64,000 bases of DNA, from assembly GCA_013339685.2 (NCBI GenBank), contig CM023481.1:243866716-243930715 (forward strand), given 5' to 3'. The translations under genes and the position numbers were made by a program. The stretch is from Hyalomma asiaticum. Lineage: Eukaryota > Arthropoda > Arachnida > Ixodida > Ixodidae. Below the pieces are notes generated by a model. It worked only from the letters and a program-made list of their open reading frames with translations. It ran no database searches and was not told where the DNA came from. The first letter of the stretch is position 1, and each line of letters starts with the position of its first letter. This document shows, one piece after another, positions 43,297 through 53,272 of this stretch.

Positions 43297-44685
43297 TTGG
43301 TGTTTGCTGAAGACGCCGTTTCCGCGCCTGCGGAAATGGACGTGGACTCACCTAGGCCTCCGCCCACTCCCTCCACGTCGTCTGCACCTGGTGCGAGAAA
43401 GCGTTCCGGTGAGCCGAACGACGCCGACAGCGAGGACACGATCATATATTCTTCCGCGAGTGAGGAGAGCTCGTATGACAGCGACTTTGTGCCCGTCACA
43501 AGGCGTAAAGCAAAACGACGACTACTCATGGCATCTTCATCAAGTAAGACGCTCGAGCCCCCGGTTCACACAATTTTGTTTGTGCCGCTGACTTCTACTG
43601 ATTGCCTGAACCGGCTGAATCGTCAGGCTACATCTGTGTCTCTTGAGGCTCTCGCCCCGGGTCTAATCTCTGATGTGAGGATTAACAGTCGCAAGAATGT
43701 CCTCGCTATAGACGTCAAACAGCGCAGTGCTCTGGATGTACTGAGCAACGTCAAGTTGTTGGGGAACATCAACGTACGTTCCTATATATTAGACGGCAAG
43801 AACTCCACGGCAGGTGTTATTTACGATGTCGACACTTCCATCAGTGAAAGCGACTTTCCAATTCTGATCAAGCCGGTTACGGAAGAATTCGTCATATTGC
43901 AAGCCCGTCGTCTTGGCAATTCCCGCTGTGTGAAGCTCATCTTTAAAGGGGAGAACTTGCCATCGCAAGTCAAAGTCGGTCATTTTCGGCACGCAGTGCG
44001 ACCCTTTGTGCCAAGACCGCTTCAGTGCCGGAATTGCTTTAAGATGGGTCACGTTAGTGCCGTGTGTACGAACTCCGTCGTGTGCTCACGGTGCTCAGAG
44101 CCGCACAGTACGGACGCTTGCCAAGCAGAGCACCGTAAATGCGGCAACTGTGATGGCCCACACGATGCGTCTTCAAAGGACTGCCCATATATGAAGAAGG
44201 AGATGCAAGTTTTGAGGCAAATGGTCAGAGATGGTTCGACCCACAGGGAGGCCGCTGCCAAGGTACGACGTCGGCATTCTCGTCGCCGGAGGCATTCTAA
44301 ATCTACGGCCAAGCCTACGGAAGCGCCTCTTCCACAATCTAGCAACCCACCACTGCAAGCTTCTGGGAGTGCCAGCAACACGCGTCCTAATAACGACAGA
44401 GGTATCACTGCCCCGGCTGACGCGTGGCCGGCACTACCGACGAAAAATGCACCAGCAGAACCGCTGCACCGACCACCGAAAGTTACTTCGGAACGGCACA
44501 GTGGCGATAGTCATGACAAGGAAGTCGTAGCCATGGTAAAGGCTCTCATGAATACTCTTCGAGTGCTTCTAACTAGCATCCACACGCCGGCTGCTCGTAG
44601 TGCACTCCAAATATTGGACGCATTGAACCCGGTGCTGTCAAGCCTGGAGAACCACCATGGCTCCTCCTCCGCAGCCCTTCCGTAA
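43297..44685 (+). CDS. LINE ORF1 (gag-like RNA-binding protein)
   Basis: 462 residues. Thought to package the element RNA and aid reverse transcription in the nucleus. The first 70 residues are acidic and low-complexity (DVDSPRPPPTPSTSS), followed by a basic patch (RRKAKRRLL). Residues 80-230 form a probable RNA-recognition-like gag core. Three Cys/His clusters follow from residue 244: CRNCFKMGHVSAVC, CSRCSEPHSTDAC, CGNCDGPHDASSKDC. The C-terminal 150 residues are Ser/Pro/Ala-rich. The first ATG may not be the true start, as Met at 43336 (MDVDSPRP) is an alternative. The frame is complete, so recent activity is possible. Confidence 0.85.
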   Translation: MVFAEDAVSAPAEMDVDSPRPPPTPSTSSAPGARKRSGEPNDADSEDTIIYSSASEESSYDSDFVPVTRRKAKRRLLMASSSSKTLEPPVHTILFVPLTSTDCLNRLNRQATSVSLEALAPGLISDVRINSRKNVLAIDVKQRSALDVLSNVKLLGNINVRSYILDGKNSTAGVIYDVDTSISESDFPILIKPVTEEFVILQARRLGNSRCVKLIFKGENLPSQVKVGHFRHAVRPFVPRPLQCRNCFKMGHVSAVCTNSVVCSRCSEPHSTDACQAEHRKCGNCDGPHDASSKDCPYMKKEMQVLRQMVRDGSTHREAAAKVRRRHSRRRRHSKSTAKPTEAPLPQSSNPPLQASGSASNTRPNNDRGITAPADAWPALPTKNAPAEPLHRPPKVTSERHSGDSHDKEVVAMVKALMNTLRVLLTSIHTPAARSALQILDALNPVLSSLENHHGSSSAALP

Positions 44686-47600
44686 AGCAGTCAAAGAAGC
44701 TTCGATTTTCCAGTGGAATGCCCGAGGTCTCAGACCCCGCATTTCAGATATTCGACCATTCGTATTTAGGCATCAGTTTCCGATTATTGTTATTTGCGAA
44801 CCACGTCTTCACAGTGCAATACGGTTATCTGGTTATGAAGCTTTCAAGTCTGTTACTTTCAACGACTGCAGTAAAGTCATCATTTATGTCAGGTGCGATC
44901 TTACCTACATAGAACACGCTGTACCACCGGACGATAAAAACCAGTACGTGTGCTTGACAGTGAAGAGAAAGGACCTGACTTTCACGCTTGTAGGCGTATA
45001 TATTTCACCCCCCAGCCGTTTAGACACTGTGAGACTTGGTGCACTTTTATCATCGACACCTGGGCCGTGGATTATAACTGGTGACTTCAACGCTCATCAC
45101 CCATTATGGGGAAGCCAGAAGACGGATCGTCGAGGAAGGCGACTCTTTTCATTTGTATCGGACAATGAACTGCACTGTGTAAACGACGGTAGTCCTACGT
45201 TTCTTCGGGGACTAACGTATACCAGCTGCCTCGACCTGACGTTTGTGTCACAAAGCCTACTTGACAAGGTGCAGTGGTTTGCGGATATCGAAACCCATGG
45301 CAGTGACCACATTCCTACTTACATAACAGTCAACGGCCTGGGCACGACGCACAACACCGTTTCTCGACGCATCGACTGGACACAGTACAGGTTGCTCACA
45401 GAGCAGGGTTGCGAAAACAATGCAGAGGCTACCCTTGACAATTTGGAAGACCTAATCAGAAACGCAGCTCGAGACGCTGCCTACGATTTTTCACCGACGA
45501 AAAAATTTTGCGAACATGACGTGGAATTGGAGCGACTCCGAGCAATCCGTCGTCGAGCTGAACGGCGGTATCGGCGCACTAAGTCGATTTACGATTTAAG
45601 AGAGGCAAGACGGGTACAGAAGAAGATTAAGCGTCGTATAAACGCTCTACAGTCTCTCCGCTGGAAAACGTTTTGTGAGTCGCTTGACCCACACAAGCCT
45701 ACATCTCAGATATGGCGAGTTGTCCGCGGCCTGCGAACATCACCACAACAGCGTCACTCGTTCAAGTGCCTTGCTCTCCACCAAGGGCGTCGTGAAATCG
45801 AGGTAGCCGAAGATTTCTGTACTAGGATTGCCAATCAAGGGCCCACTTTCACCTCAAGTAGCCAAAGAAGCACGCCAGTCCCAAGAGACTCCAGGATGGA
45901 CAATCTGTTCTCCTTGCAGGAGCTTGAGGCAGCATTGGCTGCATGCAAGCGTTCTTCATCACCTGGACCTGACGGTATAAGCTACATGAAGATCAGCAAC
46001 CTCGGTCAAGCAGGTCGGCGTGCCCTTCTGGCCATATACAACGACTCGTGGCGCCATGGTTTGATTCCTTCTTCGTGGAAGTCCAGTCGCCTTGTCCCTC
46101 TGCTCAAAGCAGGTAAATCTACTCTCGAGTTGGCCTCCTATCGCCCCATTGCACTGGCTAGCTGCCTCGGAAAGGTGATGGAGAGGATGGTGCTGACTCG
46201 CCTCGAGTGGTATCTGGAGCACTACGACATATACCCTGATGCTATGGCTGGTTTTCGCCGCGGACGGTCTTCTATTGATAACGTCGTGGACCTTGTCTCA
46301 TCTGTCCAACAGGAAAAAAGCCTAAAAAGACTATCAGCGGCAATATTTTTGGACGTGAAAGGCGCATACGACAATGTATTGCATGGATCCATCCTGGATG
46401 CGCTGGGGAATGTTGGACTAGGCGGCCGTGTCTACAAATGGATCTGCAGCTACTTGAAAGACAGAACTTTCTTTGTACAAACAGAGGATGGTGCCACAAC
46501 GCACCATTGCACCTTTCGTGGCGTGCCACAAGGCGGGGTCCTGAGCCCCACACTTTTCAAACTTGCACTTCTTGGCCTCGTCGATGCACTTCCACAGTCT
46601 GTCCGTCTTTCTATATATGCTGACGACATTTGCATCTGGGCGTCAGGTGTGACACGTTTGCATGTACGGGCCCGGCTTCAGAGAGCGGCCACACTAACCT
46701 CGAAGTACCTTCATGAAAGGGGACTCGAACTGTCATCTGAGAAGTGCTCGTTAGTTGCCTTTACACGCAAGGACATGGAACGCTACGTAATTAGAATTAA
46801 CGGACAGGCCATCATGTATGAGAAGGCACACCGATTCCTCGGAGTAATAATAGACCGCGACCTGTCTTGGAGCCCTCACACTTCCTATATGAAAAGGAAG
46901 TTGACGAATATCACCCACGTGCTCAGGTTCCTTGCGGGAAAATCGTGGGGTGTATCTGTACGAGCGATGCTCCAGCTTTACACCGCGTTATTCCTTGGAT
47001 TCATGCACTACAGCCTACCAGTGCTGGGCGGAACACGTAAAACTAATGTGCGTGTTCTTCAGTCGCTTCAAGCTCAAGCACTGAGAATATGCCTTGGACT
47101 GCCGAAGTGTGCATCCACAGCAGCGACAGTCGTCGTCGCACGTGATCATCCAATCACAACATATCTTCGTGTGGATGCTCTACGAGTACACCTAAGACAT
47201 CTCGCCCGAATTCCATCGCACCACCTAGCCTCTCTTCCCGTTTCTAGGCCAGACTCCGAATTCAGCGCCATTATTGCTGCTCATCGTGCAGTCCTACCAT
47301 CGGGTTTCACGCCTCCAGCAAGGCCATCATTACCATTGTGGTGCCTTCATCCCCTCGAAGCGCTCCTGACCATTCCCGGAATTAAAAAGAAAAACCACAT
47401 GTCAACTTTAGCCTTACAACAAGCCACCCTAATGTTCCTGCATGAGCAACACAGCGGACGCCTTCACGTTTACACGGATGGGTCAGTTTCCTCTGTGAGC
47501 GCGTCAGGAGCAGTGATCATTCCAGCCAAGTCTGTCACCATACAATTCAAGATGTCACACTTCACAACTTCGACAGCTGCAGAACTCGCCGCAATTCATG

Positions 47601-48334
47601 CAGCGGTAGAAGTCATAATTGCAGAACCTTCCCATGCATGGTCCATATTCACAGACTCCAAGGCAGCTCTTCAATGTCTGATATCGCCATTTCGTCATGG
47701 ACCCCACGAGCAACTGGTTGCTGACATAAGAATTCTTCACCACCATGCCGTCGAGCAAGGACACAACATCACGTACCAGTGGATACCGGGGCACTGTGGG
47801 ATCAACGGCAATGACCTTGCTGATAAATCCGCCCGATCTGCCCACGATGATAACCACTGTAGAGCAATACCATTCTCCAGGACCGACGCATCTGCAAGGC
47901 TTCAATCCCTAGCACGTGAACTTACGCGCGCACAGTGGGATTCGTCAGATTTCACCAATGCTCGTGTACGTAGTTTGCACCCAGACCTTAAGTTCCGCCT
48001 TCCCTCAGGAATACCTCGAGCTGAAGAGACACTTCTTTGTCGCCTGTGGCTTGGCGTTGCCTTCACAAACGCCTACTCATTTCGTATTGGAATGGCAAAC
48101 GACCCTATGTGCGAGAACTGCGGCTGCGACGAAACGATCTCTCATCTTCTGTGTGAGTGTCCCCGTTTCAGTGGCCCCAGGAGAGAACTTACCGCTGCTC
48201 TAGACAGACTTGACAGGCGCCCTTTGTCCGAGCAACGAGTCTTGGGACACTGGCCATGTCCATCGTCAGCACGGAAAGCGCTCAACGCGTTGTTGCGATT
48301 TTTACGGACGAGTGGTCTAAGGGACAGACTTTAA
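44657..48334 (+). CDS. LINE ORF2 (endonuclease, reverse transcriptase, RNase H)
   Basis: 1225-residue replication enzyme for target-primed reverse transcription. An AP-like endonuclease occupies residues 10-230: IFQWNARGLRPRISDIRP, VICEPRLH (Glu), ITGDFNAHHPLWG, and GSDHIPTY at the end. Reverse transcriptase covers about 430-720: SSSPGPDGISYMKI, LASYRPIALASCLGKVMERM, IFLDVKGAYDNV, GVPQGGVLSPTLF, and YADD at residue 653. RNase H follows at about 935-1060: VYTDGSVSS (Asp), TSTAAELAAI (Glu), IFTDSKAAL (Asp), IPGHCGINGNDLAD. A Cys/His cluster (CENCGCDETISHLLCEC) lies near 1150. RNase H places it in the I group. All key residues are present and the frame is unbroken. Confidence 0.92.
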   Translation: MAPPPQPFRKAVKEASIFQWNARGLRPRISDIRPFVFRHQFPIIVICEPRLHSAIRLSGYEAFKSVTFNDCSKVIIYVRCDLTYIEHAVPPDDKNQYVCLTVKRKDLTFTLVGVYISPPSRLDTVRLGALLSSTPGPWIITGDFNAHHPLWGSQKTDRRGRRLFSFVSDNELHCVNDGSPTFLRGLTYTSCLDLTFVSQSLLDKVQWFADIETHGSDHIPTYITVNGLGTTHNTVSRRIDWTQYRLLTEQGCENNAEATLDNLEDLIRNAARDAAYDFSPTKKFCEHDVELERLRAIRRRAERRYRRTKSIYDLREARRVQKKIKRRINALQSLRWKTFCESLDPHKPTSQIWRVVRGLRTSPQQRHSFKCLALHQGRREIEVAEDFCTRIANQGPTFTSSSQRSTPVPRDSRMDNLFSLQELEAALAACKRSSSPGPDGISYMKISNLGQAGRRALLAIYNDSWRHGLIPSSWKSSRLVPLLKAGKSTLELASYRPIALASCLGKVMERMVLTRLEWYLEHYDIYPDAMAGFRRGRSSIDNVVDLVSSVQQEKSLKRLSAAIFLDVKGAYDNVLHGSILDALGNVGLGGRVYKWICSYLKDRTFFVQTEDGATTHHCTFRGVPQGGVLSPTLFKLALLGLVDALPQSVRLSIYADDICIWASGVTRLHVRARLQRAATLTSKYLHERGLELSSEKCSLVAFTRKDMERYVIRINGQAIMYEKAHRFLGVIIDRDLSWSPHTSYMKRKLTNITHVLRFLAGKSWGVSVRAMLQLYTALFLGFMHYSLPVLGGTRKTNVRVLQSLQAQALRICLGLPKCASTAATVVVARDHPITTYLRVDALRVHLRHLARIPSHHLASLPVSRPDSEFSAIIAAHRAVLPSGFTPPARPSLPLWCLHPLEALLTIPGIKKKNHMSTLALQQATLMFLHEQHSGRLHVYTDGSVSSVSASGAVIIPAKSVTIQFKMSHFTTSTAAELAAIHAAVEVIIAEPSHAWSIFTDSKAALQCLISPFRHGPHEQLVADIRILHHHAVEQGHNITYQWIPGHCGINGNDLADKSARSAHDDNHCRAIPFSRTDASARLQSLARELTRAQWDSSDFTNARVRSLHPDLKFRLPSGIPRAEETLLCRLWLGVAFTNAYSFRIGMANDPMCENCGCDETISHLLCECPRFSGPRRELTAALDRLDRRPLSEQRVLGHWPCPSSARKALNALLRFLRTSGLRDRL

Positions 48335-48525
48335 GCAGTGTCGCGTTTGTGTGCGTGTGTTTTTTTTCTCTCTTTTTCTTTTTTCTTGTCGTGTCTCCTT
48401 TCTGCTGTCTTTCAGTCCCCTTACCCTTCTTCCCCTGCACAGGGTAGCCAGCCGGTCTCAGCACTGGCTAACATCCCTGTCTTTCCTCCTTTCTCTTCCT
48501 CCTCCTCCTCCTTTTTTTAAATATA
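48335..48525 (+). other. LINE 3' UTR
   Basis: Pyrimidine-rich sequence after the ORF2 stop. It contains GGGTAGCCAGCCGGTCTC and CTAACATCCCTG, words that also occur in the 3' UTR of the split LINE (complement of 4085-4126). Confidence 0.75.
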
Positions 48526-48934
48526 GCCACTAATAAATTTTAACAGAGCTTTGAATTTAATGTAGCCAGCAATAATCACATTCATCAAAAATTAATTAGG
48601 TGTTTCAAATTATGTACTTCAAATTTTAAAAAAGGAAGAAGGAAAAGAAACTTGTTATGCCCTAGCAAACTCATTCAGTTACAGAATAAAAAAACACGCA
48701 AATCTGAAGTGCAGTTTCTGAGATACCGCCTTCCTCAGTGCCGCTAACGAAAAAATTCATTTTAAGAAAACCGGCCTTGAAAGTTGCATGTCCGTTTTTG
48801 GGTCTGAAATGACCCTGTAGATTAACAAAACGTGTTTGTGAGTACTTACATCCTTCGCTGCTTCATCTGGCTTTGTTGTCCGCCTTTCTCCATGTAGGGG
48901 TGCGATCGCCGAGGTCTGTTTGAGACATGGTCAG

Positions 48935-49660
48935 TGAGGGCGGCTATGTGGGCTTGTTGGTAGAGCATCTTGAGTTTCATGGTAGCGCACGCTGAACAAA
49001 CACGGACAAGAAGAAGGCACACCTGACACACAACAGCGCTAACTTTCAACCACTGATTTATGTTTCCGCAGATCCCGCTCAGACATACACCCTCAAAATG
49101 TTAGACGTCACGTGTGCATTGCTTAGAGTTATGAACGATGAAAAATGGAAATCAGCTAAAGCAATAGAAGCACATATCTCGTGGACATGACAAAACACCT
49201 TCAATGAGTCTAATTTTTCTCATGGTGCTACCTTAAACCGTGAAAAAACGCAAAAAGAAAAAAAAGCTTTATCGAGCACACATGTATTTAAGTTCTTTTT
49301 ATGACATTATTGATGCCCTACTGATGCGCGAGTCCCCAGATTTCGATATGTTTTTGGGTTCAACTATCAGACGTGTTGTCTTGCACTGGCTTCTACTCAT
49401 AATAGCTGTTTCCTTAAATCTGGGTTTACATGTACGCCTTCAGCAATGAACGTCAAGAAAACCATCAGGAGCCACTTTGCCTACCTTTTTTTATGTTCCC
49501 TTAGTCTGTCATTTATACATCTACTGGTCTGCCCAATGTAAGACCTTCCACACGTTAAAGGGATCCAATAGACAACGCATGTGCTACACTTAACCATATG
49601 GATTTATGTTTATATGTCTTATCTTCACTATTACAAATGATATTCAGTCAAAATTAAGGT
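48935..49660 (-). mobile_element. Penelope-like retroelement fragment (GIY-YIG)
   Basis: On the minus strand the frame reads VVYWIPLTCGRSYIGQTSRC (near 49527-49586), continuing INDRLREHKK, a GIY-YIG endonuclease core in its Penelope form, where Y-I-G is preceded by a Cys. Later codons are broken by stops. At 48964-49037 the complement contains CTTCTTGTCCGTGTTTGTTC and AGCGTGCGCTACC, sequence I associate with tick Penelope-like repeats. No reverse transcriptase remains. These elements replicate with an RT related to telomerase. Confidence 0.65.
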
Positions 49661-50514
49661 GGAAGAATTGCTCATGATCGAAGTGGCAAAAGGTCAGTCA
49701 AATCAGTCTGTGCGCCCACTACTAATGTCCCTGCATTTTTTCTTCACTCATTTTTTTTTCCTTTTTCTTTCTTTTTGAGGAATGGTAACTATCTCTTGTT
49801 CCCACATCGGTGGCCATGCCCTTTTCTAACCCCCTACCGTGCTAATCCCTTTGAACCGAGTACGCGCAGGTAGATACTAGCATCCGACCACCAGTGGCCG
49901 CTGCTGCATCACACTGACTCAAATATAAGTTTGAGGTATCGGGGCAAACAATAACAATGTAATACAAATGATGGGTGCATTGGCACAGCACAGTTGAGGA
50001 CCAACATAAAATTTGGCGCTACGATTACAAACTGTAGTGATTCACGGTGTCTGTTTTAAACTCATTTACTACATTTTGTTGCACTGCACAAAAAAAAAAA
50101 GAAGTGTTTTCTGAGCATTGTTATGTTGAATAAGCAATGTTCTGAGAAATATGAGATATATGAGCCATGTGACATCCTTGTGTTTTGCATATAACAGCAA
50201 CACATGTTCAATGTGCATCCACTTCAAGATTTACAGAGTAACACTTGTGTATTGCGGCAACTGATACAAACACCAATGAGATCACGTATTTGTATCACGT
50301 TTACATACAGAAACATTACCGCTTACAGATATGTGCTAATTAAAGCCAGTGTGTGAACACCATTCACACACTTTACGTTAGAGTTTCCTGCAGCTGAAAA
50401 ATCATTGTAAAGTAACAGGTTCTGTTTTGCACATGCAGTTTGTCTGCTTTATGCTGCATTGATGGTAACTCTATTATCATAATTGAATTGAAGTGCACAC
50501 CACTTACAAGGTTG
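49661..50514. other. No gene recognised
   Basis: AT-rich intron sequence with a poly-T stretch near 49748-49775. No repeat ends or coding signals seen. Confidence 0.4.
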
Positions 50515-50762
50515 CTCCCGGCACGGTGGTCTAGTGGTTATGGCACTCGGCTGCAGATCCGAGGGTCACGGGATCAAATTCTGGTCGTGGTGGCTGCCTT
50601 TTGATGGAGACAAAATGTTGAGCCCCGTGTACTGTGCGATGTCAGTGCACATTAAAGAACCTCAGGTGATGGTGATCGAAATTTCCGGAGCCCTCCACTG
50701 CGGCGTCTCTCATAATCATATCTGGTTTTCGGACATAAAACCCCAAAAATCAATCAATCAAT
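50515..50762 (+). mobile_element. Ruka-type SINE
   Basis: It begins with the tRNA-like head CGGCACGGTGGTCTAGTGG, has a B box-like GATCAAATTC, and body words GTGTACTGTGCGATGTCAGT, AAATTTCCGGAGCCCTCCAC. It ends with AAAACCCC and a CAAT repeat. It is the most complete Ruka copy in the window. Confidence 0.85.
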
Positions 50763-50924
50763 GAGGCTGCTCTAAGGTTGACTTTATTGAGCTACTGACA
50801 CAGCTGCTAACAAATACCAGGCCTTCATTTGCCCTTATGAGCATACAATGCACTCTGTTGGTGCTGTTATTTTGCAGTAATTATGTAACTGATTTTGCAC
50901 AATTATTGGCAGAGTTGGGCAAAA

Positions 50925-51005
50925 TTCCTGTGACTCACTCCAAACAATTTCTTACTTTGGGCTCGGACTCACCAAAATTCTACTCAGCCAAGCCAGAGTC
51001 CTTCA
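50925..51005. repeat. ACTCA-rich degenerate minisatellite (short)
   Basis: Words GACTCACTCC, CTCGGACTCACC and TACTCAGCC recur. It matches the longer stretches at 52825-53035 and 55430-55770. Confidence 0.55.
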
Positions 51006-51925
51006 ATGCTTTTCTTGTCACGAAACTGCGGCCTCAGCTTCATATGGAGCCAGCACTCGCCGCTAGGGGCGCAGCTGTGCACGTGAGGGCATGCTGCCGC
51101 CCGCCACAGCTGCGGTAGTGTGTTGGTCTGGCTCGATTTCCAAGCTTTCTAAACTCCCGCAACAATCGTTTCACTTTCCCTCATTTACTTCGAACATTCA
51201 GCGTGCGCTGGTAACTGCGTGAACATGCCGTCTGCCTTGAAATGAGCACCCGGGAGAAAAAAGAACAGCTCTGGGCATGCAGCTCGCGGCGGTCACAGTC
51301 GAAAATGACACAAAAGTTCGGGGTTTGCCGCACCAGAACCATGATATGTTTTTGAGACACGTCGTAGTGGGGAACTCTTGATTAATTTTTCATACCTGGG
51401 GTCCTTTTTATACGCATGTAAATCAAAGTACACGCCTGTTATGTTCTCTTGCGTTTCGCCTCGTCGAAATGTAGCCGCCGTGGCCGGCGGAGCGCCGCTC
51501 GTTCGTCTCAACACTGCAACTGGTCCAGCTTTTCAAAATTTGCCTGAAATCGAACACTGTACATTCGCAATAATGCGCCTGCTGTGCCACTTGTAAACAC
51601 AGGCGAACATACGAGTTGATACACGTCCACTCGCCCGCAAGTGGGCGAAACCTCTCGACTGCCCCAAGTTGTGCATAAGGCCAGATGGTTCGCACAGCTC
51701 GGCTGCTTAATTTCCATTAAACTGTGAAGAGTATCAGACTCCTGGTGGCATTTTACTCGACCGAAAACCCAAACAATTAAACCATTACTGAAAGAACTGC
51801 TTCCGTGGAATGCCTTTTTTTCACGACGAAAAAAAAAGGAAACAGCTGTTTCGTGCGCTTCAAATTTCTCGACAGAACGATTACATTCCAGTACGAGCCT
51901 CATAGCAGTCTTCAGTGCGGCATTT
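51006..51925. other. No gene recognised
   Basis: Mixed intron sequence. Overlapping minus-strand ORFs (51423-51695, 51508-51903) lack any domain. Confidence 0.4.
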
Positions 51926-52165
51926 TGCCCCGCAACAGTGGTCTAATGGTTATGGCACTTGGCTGCAGATCCGAAGGTCGCGGGATCTAATCCCGGCCGC
52001 GGCGGCTGCATTTTGACTGAGGTGAAATGCTGAGGCCTGTGTGCTTGGAGTTAGGTGCACGTTACAGGGCCCCAGATGGTCAAAATTACCCCGGAGCCCT
52101 CCAGTACGGGATGTCTCATAATCACAGCTGGTTTTGGGACGTGAAACCCCACAAATCAATCGGTG
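51926..52165 (+). mobile_element. Ruka-type SINE
   Basis: Head CCGCAACAGTGGTCTAATGG, B box-like GATCTAATCCC, body GGCGGCTGCATTTTGA and CCCGGAGCCCTCCAGTACGG, tail GGTTTTGGGACGTGAAACCC. Part of the middle is altered compared with the copy at 50515. Confidence 0.82.
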
Positions 52166-52396
52166 CAGTGTTTAGTTTGAACGTGAAAAGTAAGGTCCAA
52201 CACATTTGACAATGTATTGTAATTAGTCCATTGTTTTATAAGCAATCTCATATAGAAGAGACAGTAAACCAGTAACTTAGCCACTCGTGCTTCCGACAAA
52301 AACGCGACAACAAAAGTTATTTTGGTTCTTTTAATGTGCAACTATTTACGAGGGGCTAATATATTCCAGTCATCGATGCTGATATTGTCATCAATG

Positions 52397-52609
52397 TCAG
52401 AAAGAAGTGACAATGTCCGAGGTGTCGAAATGGTTTGCACACACACGTGTATATTTCGACTGAAAGTTGAAGTCGCCACTTTCCTGCCTTGGTATGGCCC
52501 GCTTCCATTTCTCGCGCTGCTCCTTGTCCGATGGTAAAGAAAACAACACCTTTTCGGTCATTCCTTTGTAGCCGGAACGGCACCCCGGCACGCAACACGT
52601 GTTTGGCAT
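52397..52609 (-). CDS. THAP-domain ORF, antisense in TOPBP1 intron
   Basis: A 70-residue frame from an ATG at 52609 contains a complete THAP C2CH finger: MPNTCCVPGCRSGYKG with the first Cys pair, then VLFSLPSDKEQREKWKRAI, and YTRVCANHFDTSDIV with the C-x-x-H pair. The signature Pro and Trp residues are present. THAP fingers bind specific DNA sequences. The frame stops at 52397 just after the finger, so it would be a domain-only peptide, a first exon with a nearby donor I cannot place, or a remnant of a P-like element. No transposase sequence lies downstream on the minus strand. Confidence 0.6.
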   Translation of the reverse strand: MPNTCCVPGCRSGYKGMTEKVLFSLPSDKEQREKWKRAIPRQESGDFNFQSKYTRVCANHFDTSDIVTSF

Positions 52610-52824
52610 TGTTGTCTTCCAACATTTTAGCTAACTCGAACACATACACGCACCTTATCCACCAGCTTGTCTTGCACCGCGCAAGCGTTTCAGTATGCGA
52701 GCAGCCCGAACGATACCCTCTGTGGCGCAGTGGCGCCGTGTCGCGACAACCTTGAGCAGCGTATGAAGCTCTCCCATAGAGTGACGGCGGAGTTTCGTGA
52801 CCAGAAAGCATTGAAGGACTCTGG

Positions 52825-53035
52825 CCAAGCTCACTCGAACTCACTCAAGAGATTTTTTCTCAGCTGCGCTCACTCGGACCGAGACTCATCAGATTTTTGC
52901 TCAGCAAGACTCACTCCAACTCGGGCATTTTCCGCTGCTCAAACTCGCTCAAACTTGAGCTCACCAGATCTTTTCCTCAGCCACACTCACTTGAACTCAG
53001 ACTCACCAGATTTTCCATAAGCCGGGCTCATTCCA
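52825..53035. repeat. ACTCA-rich degenerate minisatellite
   Basis: Units such as CTCACTTGAACTCAGACTCA and CCAGATTTTTGCTCAG recur four or five times with about 50-bp spacing and many substitutions. Confidence 0.7.
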
Positions 53036-53169
53036 ACTAGAACCTTACCATCTAAAGGGAACAGCACAAAAAGAAAAGAAAATAAACAACAAAAAAAATG
53101 TGACCATTAACACAGAAACAACAGTTATGCTGGCGCTGAAGTTTATTTTAGCAGCCCTGCGGATCCACA

Positions 53170-53272
53170 GCAGCTCCATTTCGTTGGGGCAGTATATGCA
53201 AAAATGCCTGTTTGCTCAGGTCCTGAGCAAGTAGGCGTTTTTGCACATACTGCCCCAACAAAATGGAGCTGC
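53170..53272. repeat. Near-perfect 103-nt hairpin
   Basis: Two arms of about 50 nt are inverted: GCAGCTCCATTTCGTTGGGG on the left and its complement (one difference) on the right. The stem continues through GCAGTATATGCAAAAATGCC to a tight CAGGTCCTG loop. It could be a hairpin MITE or a small-RNA precursor. Confidence 0.85.

Larger units (their letters stand above)
43230..48525 (+). mobile_element. I-group LINE, apparently intact, in TOPBP1 intron
   Basis: It has two long open ORFs (43297-44685 and 44657-48334) overlapping by 29 nt in different frames, then a 3' UTR rich in pyrimidines ending in CTCCTCCTCC and an A-poor tail near 48520. Neither ORF has an internal stop. The exact 5' end is uncertain. 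It lies in sense with the gene. A conserved 3' UTR word (CTAACATCCCTG, 48468-48479) also occurs in the split LINE at 4089. Confidence 0.85.

Noticed and set aside
44905..48203. Numerous minus- and alternative-frame ORFs across the LINE
   Set aside because: They are shadows of the long ORF2, which has all family motifs.
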